Source: Oscillospiraceae bacterium (GTDB taxonomy: Bacteria > Bacillota > Clostridia > Oscillospirales > Oscillospiraceae). Taken from it: a stretch of 51,649 nucleotides of DNA. Made by a program: the position numbers and the translations under genes. The stretch is from the NCBI GenBank assembly GCA_031270395.1, contig JAISXU010000016.1, positions 1 to 51,649 of the forward strand, written 5' to 3'. Each line of letters begins with the position of its first letter. Within the stretch, counting starts at the first letter, position 1. Below the pieces are notes generated by a model. The model saw nothing but the letters and a program-made list of their open reading frames with translations. It ran no database searches and was not told the DNA's origin. Below, in pieces: positions 34,044 to 41,053 of the stretch.

Positions 34044-34780
34044 GTGTTCTCCCGCGCCATAACCGCGATAGCGGTGTAGTTGTCCATGTCGGCGCCGGCG
34101 CCGTTACTCTCGACATAGGACGTCATCGCGGACAGCCATTCCTCGGGAGACGGGCTTTTTTTCAGGCGCCGCTCCATCTCCTTTTGCTCAATGAATTCCC
34201 AGAACCCGTCCGTACACAGCAGGAATGCCTGAACCCCGGATACGTCGAGTTCGTCGGAGACTTCAAAACGCGGGGAGTCCCATTCCACGCCCAGAACGCG
34301 CAGCAGCCTGTTGCGGTCCGGGTGGCGTGCAATCTTTTTTTCTTTGAGTTCTCCCGACAGCGCGAGCATCTGCGGCACACTGTGATCGAGCGTGCGGATG
34401 CGCGCCTTGTTTTTCCGGAACATATACAGACGCGAATCGCCGCAGTGCGCCCACGCGCACTTGCCGTCCGTGACGATAAGCGCGACGCCTGTCGTCTTCA
34501 TCTCAAATTTCGCGCTGCGAGTTTTCTGCAGCTTCAATATCTCATCCTGCGCGGCGCTGAACGCTTTCGCGAGAAACGACCGCGCGTCCTCAAAATCCGC
34601 GCTCTCAAATTCGCGCCCAACGACCTCGACAAACTTTCGCGAGGCGTCCTCGCCGTGCGCGTGCCCTCCAAGCCCGTCGGCCACCGCGAAGCAGCAGTCC
34701 TCCCCGCGGCGCAGGCAGAGCGCGCTGTCTTCATTTGTCTCCCGGTTTCCGATATTTGTAATTGAGTGGTATGTGAGCAT
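34040..34780 (-). CDS. PP2C-family Ser/Thr protein phosphatase (upstream copy)
   Basis: A 246-residue phosphatase, first gene of the kinase/phosphatase run. Motifs: NIGNRETNEDSALC, VADGLGGHAHGEDAS, KTTGVALIVTDGKCAWAHCGDSRLYMFR, LLCTDGFWEFI and DMDNYTAIAVMA. It is only distantly similar to its neighbour, so it is a second functional type rather than a recent copy. The inverted-repeat element at 34810-35007 lies just upstream and may carry its control signals; I could not identify a convincing minus-strand promoter. Confidence 0.95.
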   Translation of the reverse strand: MLTYHSITNIGNRETNEDSALCLRRGEDCCFAVADGLGGHAHGEDASRKFVEVVGREFESADFEDARSFLAKAFSAAQDEILKLQKTRSAKFEMKTTGVALIVTDGKCAWAHCGDSRLYMFRKNKARIRTLDHSVPQMLALSGELKEKKIARHPDRNRLLRVLGVEWDSPRFEVSDELDVSGVQAFLLCTDGFWEFIEQKEMERRLKKSPSPEEWLSAMTSYVESNGAGADMDNYTAIAVMARENT

Positions 34781-34809
34781 ATTTCCCTTCTCGCTTATAT
34801 GATACGCGT

Positions 34810-35007
34810 GGTTAAAAACCTATACTTTTTTAACCGAGGTGTTGCGCATTTTGGTAATGTGCGGTATAATTGATAAAAATTGGCGAGATTAAGTTGAAAA
34901 CGGTCTGTACAGCGATTTTTGCCGCCCTCCGCGCGAGCGTGTGCGGCGGAGAAACGGCATAAAAAAACGGCGGTTCGCGCCGGTTAAAAAAGTATAGGTT
35001 TTTAATC
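34810..35007. repeat. 198-bp element bounded by 27-bp inverted repeats
   Basis: The arm at 34810-34836 and the arm at 34981-35007 are inverted copies differing at one position (core TTAAAAAAGTATAGGTTTTT). Each arm is itself nearly palindromic. The interior holds a good plus-strand promoter and a GC-rich stem but no ORF. No target-site duplication was recognised. It fills most of the 321-base gap between the PP2C gene and the LysR gene. It may be a miniature transposable element, or paired regulatory sites. Confidence 0.65.
34842..34870 (+). promoter_or_regulatory. plus-strand promoter inside the inverted-repeat element
   Basis: TTGCGC (34842-34847) and TATAAT (34865-34870) are 17 bases apart. 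No plus-strand gene follows before 41054, so any transcript would be non-coding or antisense to the LysR gene. Confidence 0.4.
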
Positions 35008-35101
35008 GAATAATCGCGAAAGCGGAGTCCGGAGTAAGAGGTCGATAACCAAGCTGCGAGAAAAAGTTCCACAAGTCAAGAAACCCGCTCCCGCGGCGGC
35101 T

Positions 35102-36031
35102 TTACCGGGATGGCGCGGGACGGGGTCTCGCCTGCGCGGACTCGCGCGCGGCTGCTCTCTCGATGTAGGAGATGAACGATTCGACGGCGGGATTCTCCGT
35201 ATCCTCATGCCAGAAGCATTGGAGCTGCTCCGTCTTGCCTATCTCATAACAGATAAGTTCGCTGTGCAGACTCATTCTGCTCAGCATGGTCGATACCAGC
35301 ACTCCCTGCCCCAGCTCCGTGGCGAGATACGCCGACTCGAGGTTCGGCGATATGATGATCTCCGACGGCGCAAAACCGAGCTCCCGGCACTGCCGCTTCG
35401 CCCTGTTCCGGCTTGCCGTGTGCGTCTCGTGACTTCCGGCGGCCTTGATGAACGGCTCGTTGCGGAAGTCGTCGACCGTGGCGCCGGGCGCGACGGCCGG
35501 ATTGTCGGGCGCCACGAGCAGCACAAGCGGCGTGTCGAGCACCTTGCATTTGTTTATCCCGGCGCCCCTGGGCGCAAATTCCGAATACGTTATGATAATA
35601 TCCAGCTTCCGCGCCATAAAAAGCTCTATCAGGTCAAACTGGGAATGGCGCTCGCCCGTATACCTTACCGAGGGGCGTTCCGTCCTCAACTGCTTGACAG
35701 CGCTCGCTACGCGGTCGGATATCTCGAGCCATTCGAGATACCCGACGCGCAAGGAACTGAAAATTCCCTCGTAATACTCCAGTACGTTCTGAGATACGGC
35801 CTCAAACTCAGTGGAAAACCTTGAGAACATGTCATAAAATATCTCGCCCGCCTTTGTGAGCGAGACGTGTTGGTGCGTCCTGACAAAGAGGCGGAACCCG
35901 AGATCCGCCTCGAAATTGGACACTATTTTGCTCACGGACTGCTGTGTGAGGTACACCTGCTTCGCCGTGTTGGAAAAGCTCAGCGTGTCCGCGAGCGACA
36001 GAAAGCAGCGTACCGCCGTCTCGTTTATCAC
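35102..36031 (-). CDS. LysR-family transcriptional regulator
   Basis: A 309-residue regulator. The N-terminal winged helix reads VRCFLSLADTLSFSNTAKQVYLTQQSVSKIVSNFEADLGF-RLFVR (here split for length), followed by a LysR substrate-binding domain (DIIITYSEFAPRG, LLVAPDNPAV). The GTG at 36031 overlaps the symporter stop (GTGA); the longer upstream frame lies inside the symporter gene and reads as Arg-rich shadow sequence. It is the last gene of the BKACE/CoA-transferase operon and probably controls the promoter at 40802-40834. Confidence 0.93.
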   Translation of the reverse strand: MINETAVRCFLSLADTLSFSNTAKQVYLTQQSVSKIVSNFEADLGFRLFVRTHQHVSLTKAGEIFYDMFSRFSTEFEAVSQNVLEYYEGIFSSLRVGYLEWLEISDRVASAVKQLRTERPSVRYTGERHSQFDLIELFMARKLDIIITYSEFAPRGAGINKCKVLDTPLVLLVAPDNPAVAPGATVDDFRNEPFIKAAGSHETHTASRNRAKRQCRELGFAPSEIIISPNLESAYLATELGQGVLVSTMLSRMSLHSELICYEIGKTEQLQCFWHEDTENPAVESFISYIERAAARESAQARPRPAPSR

Positions 36032-37548
36032 GCCGCTTTCATCTGCCTTTTCGGGAACACGAGACTGAATATCACCGTCGCCGCGAAAGCGACTATGACG
36101 GCGGCGTATGTCTCCGTGAGCCAGTCGGCTACCGGGAAATGGCCCTTGTCTAAAAACAGGTTGTAGACCTTCCAGAACACCGCTACGGCTCCCGTGAGCA
36201 CCATGCTCCAGCACGCGCCTTTTTCGCTCGCCTTTTTCCAATAGATGCCCAGCAGCACGACGACGAAGATAGCGCCGCGCAGGCTGTACGCCGCGTACAC
36301 TATGTCGAGCACCGCGGACGCGTTCACGAGCGCTATCGCGCCCAGTGTGCATATGACGCCGGAGAGCGCCGTCGTAATGCGCGACATTTTAAGCACCTCC
36401 GCGTCCGTGGCTTTTGGACGCAGGACGCGCTGGTACAGATCCTTTGTGACCATAGTACCCGCGGAGAGGATTATGGGCGACACGGTGGACAGTATGGCCG
36501 CGAGGATCGACGCCAGCACGAGTCCGCCGACTACGCCGCCGACGACGGGATTGTCGTGTATGTTCATCATAAGCGTCGGCAGAGCCGTCTTGCCCGTGAT
36601 GAGCGCGCCCGACTCCGCAACGAGCATATCGCCCTTGTTAAACATGGACTTTGCCGCCATGCCGAGAAACGCCGTGAACAGTCCGAACGGCGCGGTGACG
36701 AACGCCGTGATTATGCTCGCCTTTTTCGCGGTATGGACGTCCTTCGCGGCGAGAACCGGTTGGATACCGGCCTGCGCCGTACACGCCCCGAGCAGGGACG
36801 CTATGACCCACGACGAGACCTTGCTGAAGCCGATCGTCAGCATCCCGAAAAAGCTGCCGGACGTCGCCGGCTTTGCGGTCTGTCCCGCCGCCGCCAGAGC
36901 GTCCTTTGTCGCCTCGGACATGTTAGCGCTGTCAAGGCCGCGGACGAGCTCTCCGAAGCCTCCGAGACGCGACACTACGAAAATTACCGCCACGATCACG
37001 CCGCCATACATCACGAACAAGTGCATCTTATTGGTGGACGCCACGGCGTTCATGCCTCCGGCGAGCGTGTAAACGATGAAGATTATGGCGAACACGATCA
37101 CCGACGGAACGAACGGCACTCCTATCAGCGATTCCCCGAGCTTGCCCGCCGCCACCATCTGCGAGAGCCCGACCGCGAGCATGACGATGGTGAGCAGTAC
37201 GCTCGACACGGAACGCGCCTTGACGCCGAAGAATTTCTCTATTATACCCGGCACGGTGACGGAATTTAGACTGCGGTAGAGCTTGGCGAACAGCATGGCG
37301 AGAAAAAAGACGCCTATGCCGTTTGATATGGTGTACCACGCGCCGGACAGCCCGTAGTCGAAGCCGTATTCCGACACGCCCGTAGTAGCCGTACCGCCCA
37401 GCCACTCCCCCGCCGAGGCCGCGACGATGGCGAAAAGCCCCATCTCCGCGCCGTGGAACGAGTCCGATGTCTTGGATTTCTTCATCGACATCACGCCGAT
37501 CAAGACCGTCAGCGCGAAGTAAACAAGGATGATAATTGTCTGAATCAC
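36028..37548 (-). CDS. sodium:solute symporter (SSS family)
   Basis: A 506-residue integral membrane transporter with about 13 helices. Family features are the first helix (IIILVYFALTVLIGVMS), GEWLGGTATTGVSEYGFDYGLSGAWYT, VYTLAGGMNAVASTNKMHLF, and ILAAILSTVSPIILSAGTMVTKDLYQR with the conserved sodium-site serines. It lies between CoA-transferase subunit B and the LysR gene, so it is expected to import the operon's carboxylate or amino-acid-like substrate with Na+. The substrate cannot be read from sequence. Confidence 0.93.
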   Translation of the reverse strand: MIQTIIILVYFALTVLIGVMSMKKSKTSDSFHGAEMGLFAIVAASAGEWLGGTATTGVSEYGFDYGLSGAWYTISNGIGVFFLAMLFAKLYRSLNSVTVPGIIEKFFGVKARSVSSVLLTIVMLAVGLSQMVAAGKLGESLIGVPFVPSVIVFAIIFIVYTLAGGMNAVASTNKMHLFVMYGGVIVAVIFVVSRLGGFGELVRGLDSANMSEATKDALAAAGQTAKPATSGSFFGMLTIGFSKVSSWVIASLLGACTAQAGIQPVLAAKDVHTAKKASIITAFVTAPFGLFTAFLGMAAKSMFNKGDMLVAESGALITGKTALPTLMMNIHDNPVVGGVVGGLVLASILAAILSTVSPIILSAGTMVTKDLYQRVLRPKATDAEVLKMSRITTALSGVICTLGAIALVNASAVLDIVYAAYSLRGAIFVVVLLGIYWKKASEKGACWSMVLTGAVAVFWKVYNLFLDKGHFPVADWLTETYAAVIVAFAATVIFSLVFPKRQMKAA

Positions 37549-37594
37549 AGGGAATTTGCCCCTTTCAAATTTTTATGGTACGCCCGCTTTGCGT

Positions 37595-38257
37595 CTATAT
37601 CATCGTCCCTATTTTATCGGGTATTATGAGCTGTGCGTCCGTCTTGGATACGACCTCCTCGACGGATACGCCGGGAGCGAGCTCCTCCAGCACGAGACCC
37701 GCGTCCGTCTTATGCAGGACGCACAGCTCCGAGATGATATAGTCCACCTCGCCCGCAGCCGTCAGCGGCAGCGTACATTTTTTGAGTATCTTAGGGTTGC
37801 CCTTCTTGTCACAGTGCTCCGTCATTATGAGGACTTTTTTCGCCCCCGCGACGAGATCCATAGCCCCGCCCATGCCGGCGGCGGTTTTGCCCGGTATCAT
37901 CCAGTTGGCGAGGTTGCCCTCCCCGTCGACCTCGTAAGCGCCGAGTACCGTCGCCGCTACGTGTCCTCCGCGTATATACCCAAACGACGTGAAGCTGTCG
38001 AAGCAGCAGCCGCCCACGCGCAGCTTTGACACGCCGCCGCCCGCGTCCACGACGTCGGGGTCTGTCCACTCGCCCTCCGCAGGCGGGCCGGCAAGGCCTA
38101 TTGCGCCGTTTTCCGTATCCACCCAGACGTCTATGCCCTCGGGCAGAAAGTCAAGGCATTTTGTCGGCATACCGATGCCCAGGTTGACAAGGTCGCCGTC
38201 CTCAAAGAACCGCGCCGTCCTGTAAGCGATCAAATCGCGCCCCGTAATATCAGCCAT
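37595..38257 (-). CDS. CoA-transferase subunit B (acetoacetyl/3-oxoacid type)
   Basis: A 220-residue beta subunit of a class I CoA-transferase. It has VNLGIGMPTKCLDFLP, the catalytic segment DTENGAIGLAGPP with the conserved Glu at about residue 49, and LPLTAAGEVDYIISELCV. The ATG at 38257 is chosen because AAAGGAAAT lies in front; a start six codons upstream is possible. Subunit A is normally adjacent, but here an unrelated gene of about 650 bases intervenes. The most likely reaction moves CoA between acetoacetate and an acyl-CoA made by the BKACE enzyme. Confidence 0.93.
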   Translation of the reverse strand: MADITGRDLIAYRTARFFEDGDLVNLGIGMPTKCLDFLPEGIDVWVDTENGAIGLAGPPAEGEWTDPDVVDAGGGVSKLRVGGCCFDSFTSFGYIRGGHVAATVLGAYEVDGEGNLANWMIPGKTAAGMGGAMDLVAGAKKVLIMTEHCDKKGNPKILKKCTLPLTAAGEVDYIISELCVLHKTDAGLVLEELAPGVSVEEVVSKTDAQLIIPDKIGTMI

Positions 38258-38271
38258 TTTTCGATTTCCTT

Positions 38272-38922
38272 TCATTCATCAAATATTGGGAATTCAACTT
38301 CATCAACGCAATAGTAGGCGCCCTGATAATGATTATAAGAGAAGTCCAGTAAAAATCTCCCCTTGCCTTTCGTCTCATACTCACATATGAAATATACCAA
38401 TCCGGGGTGCTTTTCAGAGTACAAGTCATATCTCCGCATAGCGGAATTTATCTCATAATATGGTGTCAGCGGTGTACGAACATCTTCTTCAATGAGTGAT
38501 ACGAGCGTATCAAACAGCCGATAGTCCTGAACGGCTTCTTTCCCCAACTTCTCATTAACCTCATGCAGCTGTATATAATCCGGTTCAAATTCCTTTAATG
38601 TCATCCAACCGCTGCCGGCATTTCTCCACATTATCAAGGTTCCTCCGCCAACATATTTACTGCCAACCCATTCTTTGATATCCAAACCTTTAATCCGATA
38701 AAAACATTCGCTTCCCACTCGACCTATCAATACAGCGTCAGAATACGTGCGCAAACTGCTTAGCTGAACATATTCCCTGCCGTCAATACGGCAGAGTCGA
38801 CCGTTGTCGTATTCAACTGTCAGACCGTGTTCAATGCCGTATGGATTGAATAGCCATAATCTGTCCCAAAATGCTGCAAGGATGATAATGATGATAATTG
38901 TGCGTGATATTGCCTTTATCAT
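38272..38922 (-). CDS. hypothetical membrane-anchored protein inserted between the CoA-transferase genes
   Basis: A 216-residue protein, not recognised. One N-terminal hydrophobic helix (IKAISRTIIIIIILAAFW) is followed by an exposed domain with YDNGRLCRIDGREYVQLSSL, DIKEWVGSKYVGGGTL and a Tyr-rich end. Composition is clearly more AT-rich than its neighbours. The ATG at 38922 is preferred; a GTG at 38946 is in frame, and neither has a strong ribosome-binding site. It shares no evident role with the surrounding metabolic genes and looks like a later insertion. Confidence 0.68.
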   Translation of the reverse strand: MIKAISRTIIIIIILAAFWDRLWLFNPYGIEHGLTVEYDNGRLCRIDGREYVQLSSLRTYSDAVLIGRVGSECFYRIKGLDIKEWVGSKYVGGGTLIMWRNAGSGWMTLKEFEPDYIQLHEVNEKLGKEAVQDYRLFDTLVSLIEEDVRTPLTPYYEINSAMRRYDLYSEKHPGLVYFICEYETKGKGRFLLDFSYNHYQGAYYCVDEVEFPIFDE

Positions 38923-38962
38923 TTTTGTTTTTTCACTTACAAGCACGGAAGATACATCCCTT

Positions 38963-39062
38963 CGTGCGGCGAAGCATGGCGGAAATGCAATTTTCGTCAG
39001 GCGATGCCGCTCGTGCGCAGACAGTATGGAGATACGGCAAGCGCGTGCGGCGAAGCATGGCG
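38963..39062. repeat. 19-bp direct repeat pair downstream of CoA-transferase subunit A
   Basis: CGTGCGGCGAAGCATGGCG occurs at 38963-38981 and again, identical, at 39044-39062. The second copy starts five bases from the subunit A stop. The spacer of 62 bases has no ORF. This is the junction between the CoA-transferase A gene and the inserted hypothetical gene. Confidence 0.8.
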
Positions 39063-39066
39063 AAAA

Positions 39067-39720
39067 TTATATTGCCACTACGGCGTCGACAAGCGCGCCG
39101 GGCGTCATAATCAGATCCGGATCGAGCTGCCCGACCTCGACGACTTCCTCCGCCTCGACTATTACCCAGTCGGCCGCCGTAGCCCAGATTTGGTTGAAAT
39201 TGCGCGCCGTGCGGTGATATACGACGTTGCCCATCTTGTCCGCTTTCCACGCGTGTATGAGCGCCACGTCGGCGCGCAGCGGCTTTTCGAGCAGATAATC
39301 CGTTCCGTCCACATTTATTATTTCCTTGCCCTCCGCTATGGGTGTTCCCAGCCCCGTCGGCGTGAGTACGCCGCCGATGCCGGCGCCGCCCGCGCGGACG
39401 CGCTCACAGAGCGTACCTTGCGGCACAAACGTCACGTTAAGCTCTCCCGCGACTACTTTTTCGACCGTCTCCGTGTTCGAGCCGATGTGCGAGCAAGTGA
39501 TATGCTTTATGCGCCCGTCGTGGACTAAGAGGCCTATCCCGCGGCCCTTGACGCTCGTGTTGTTCGAGATGACGTTTATGTCCTTTACATCCTTGTCTAT
39601 CATGCCCTGTATCAGCTTTTCCGGCACACCGACGTTGACGAAGCCCGGTATGAGCACCGTCAGCCCGCTGCGCACCTTCTCCATCGCCGTCTCCAGCGAT
39701 ACCACTTTGTTTTTTGCCAT
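39067..39720 (-). CDS. CoA-transferase subunit A (acetoacetyl/3-oxoacid type)
   Basis: A 217-residue alpha subunit. Family segments are VLIPGFVNVGVPEKLIQ (replacing the usual GGFG core by PGFV), ISNNTSVKGRGIGLL, ITCSHIGSNTET, GTLCERVRAGGAGIGGVLTPTGLGTPIAEGKE and ADVALIHAWKADKMGNVVYHRTARNFN. It follows the BKACE gene by 60 bases and should pair with subunit B at 37595-38257. Confidence 0.94.
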   Translation of the reverse strand: MAKNKVVSLETAMEKVRSGLTVLIPGFVNVGVPEKLIQGMIDKDVKDINVISNNTSVKGRGIGLLVHDGRIKHITCSHIGSNTETVEKVVAGELNVTFVPQGTLCERVRAGGAGIGGVLTPTGLGTPIAEGKEIINVDGTDYLLEKPLRADVALIHAWKADKMGNVVYHRTARNFNQIWATAADWVIVEAEEVVEVGQLDPDLIMTPGALVDAVVAI

Positions 39721-39780
39721 TTATATGACCACACCTTTCTTAAGCGCGTAAAGCGCAAATTGAGCTGTATGCGCGGAATC

Positions 39781-40695
39781 CTACTCCGGCTTCCACGTCG
39801 CGGGCTGCGTCTTGCCGTCGCGGAGCGTGTGGCGGGTTATGCCGAGTATCTCGCGCGCGTCGTCCGCCGTGGCTATATCGCGCTGCGCGAGCTTTGATAG
39901 CTCAACGGCGCGCTCGACGAGCTGGACATTCGTCGCTATGGCGCCGCGCGAGTAGTAGATGTTGTCCTCCAACCCCACGCGCAGCCCGTCCGCGCCGAGC
40001 GCCAGACCCGCGAGCAGCATCGGCAGATGACCGCGTCCGATTCCGGAGACAGACCACGTAGAGCCCTGCGGCAGCTTGCCGACGAGGAACGCCAGATTCT
40101 CCGTCGTCGCGGGCATGGAACCCCCGACGCCCATGATAAACTGGATGTGCGGCGGCTTTGGGATGTCGTGCTTCTCGACGTAGTACATGACGCTGTCGAT
40201 GTGTCCCGTGTCGAATACCTCGAACTCCGGCTTTATATCGTGCTTGACGACTTCTTTGCTCAAATAATTCAGGAAGCGCGGGCTGTTCTCAAAGATATAG
40301 CTGTTGGCCCAGTTTATAGTGTTCGGGTCGAACGAACACATCTCCGGCAGCAGCGCGCCGAGGTGTCCCAGACGCTTCGCGTCCTCGTATTCGCCGCCCG
40401 ACGTCGTCAGGTTTATGAGGATATCGACGCCCGCTTTTTTACACGCCTCGCGCGTGACCTCGACAGCGTCGGTGAATTTTTGCAGACTCATCGACTTGTA
40501 TCCGATCTCGAGCTTGCCGTCAACCTCCTTGTCCTCGCGCACGTGGATGTGCGCTATCGACGCGCCTGCCTTCGCGCAAGCGACGATCTGCTCCGCCAGT
40601 TCCTCAGCCGTGTAAGGGACGGTGGGCGCCTGCGCCTTTTTTGTGCCCGCTCCGCACAGACACACCTGAATGATGATTTTGTTGGTTTTAGCCAT
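39781..40695 (-). CDS. beta-keto acid cleavage enzyme (BKACE / Kce-like)
   Basis: A 304-residue zinc enzyme of the BKACE family, whose members react a beta-keto acid with acetyl-CoA to yield acetoacetate and a new acyl-CoA; Kce of lysine fermentation is the prototype. Visible are the zinc-ligand pair HIHVRE (His 49 and 51), DILINLTTSGG, FEVFDTGHIDSV, IQFIMGVGGSMPATTENL and WSVSGIGRGHLPM, with LGADGLRVGLEDNIYYSRG near the end. The ATG at 40695 follows GGAGG; a longer frame upstream crosses the promoter. The true keto acid is unknown, because no other lysine-fermentation gene is present. Confidence 0.92.
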   Translation of the reverse strand: MAKTNKIIIQVCLCGAGTKKAQAPTVPYTAEELAEQIVACAKAGASIAHIHVREDKEVDGKLEIGYKSMSLQKFTDAVEVTREACKKAGVDILINLTTSGGEYEDAKRLGHLGALLPEMCSFDPNTINWANSYIFENSPRFLNYLSKEVVKHDIKPEFEVFDTGHIDSVMYYVEKHDIPKPPHIQFIMGVGGSMPATTENLAFLVGKLPQGSTWSVSGIGRGHLPMLLAGLALGADGLRVGLEDNIYYSRGAIATNVQLVERAVELSKLAQRDIATADDAREILGITRHTLRDGKTQPATWKPE

Positions 40696-40801
40696 TTTCA
40701 ATTTTCCTCCGTTTATTGTGATTTCGTTCGTGATGGCTTGCCGCGCGTACTGTAAGCCGCGTTGAAACTCACTTGGCGTGAGCCAAAAACTGTTTGAAAG
40801 C

Positions 40802-40834
40802 ATTATACGTTTGATCTATGATTCGAGTATCGAA
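40802..40834 (-). promoter_or_regulatory. promoter of the BKACE operon with a T-N11-A LysR box
   Basis: A perfect TATAAT (40802-40807, minus strand) has no good -35. Instead TTCGA-TAC-TCGAA (40822-40834), a 13-base dyad fitting the T-N11-A rule of LysR-type regulators, overlaps the -35 position. Activation or repression by the LysR encoded at the end of the operon is likely. Confidence 0.55.
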
Positions 40835-40889
40835 AGTGAGTCTGGCGATGACCGTGTCGATTTTTTCGTCAGATGATACAAAAAACGTA

Positions 40890-40910
40890 GTGAATACTTT
40901 GTGTATTCAC
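40890..40910. repeat. hairpin between BKACE and citrate synthase
   Basis: GTGAATAC (40890-40897) pairs perfectly with GTATTCAC (40903-40910), with outer CAAAAA/TTTTTG pairing possible. It lies between divergent genes and so is more likely an operator or insulating bidirectional stem than a terminator of a known gene. No further gene was seen in 40696-41053. Confidence 0.5.
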
Positions 40911-41053
40911 GAGGCTTTTTGTGAAATATGGCGAAATAAATCGCCGGTCAGCGGTGGGCGAGACTTTTGACACTTGAATCAGACATGACGGCGGCGCGTA
41001 AAAGCTCCGCGTCCGCGGAAGAACACGGTCAGAAAGTGGTGTTATTATTCAGT

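Noticed and set aside
19222-34780. Type VI secretion system (kinase/phosphatase/FHA set)
   Set aside because: No Tss genes, ClpV, Hcp or VgrG are present; the only motor is an EssC-type ATPase with FtsK domains.
36032-36352. LysR protein extended to 36352
   Set aside because: The extra 107 residues are an out-of-frame read of the symporter gene; the GTG at 36031 overlaps the symporter stop and starts a normal LysR helix.
40890-40910. Terminator call for the stem upstream of citrate synthase
   Set aside because: It lies between divergent gene starts, so no known transcript ends there; kept only as a hairpin.
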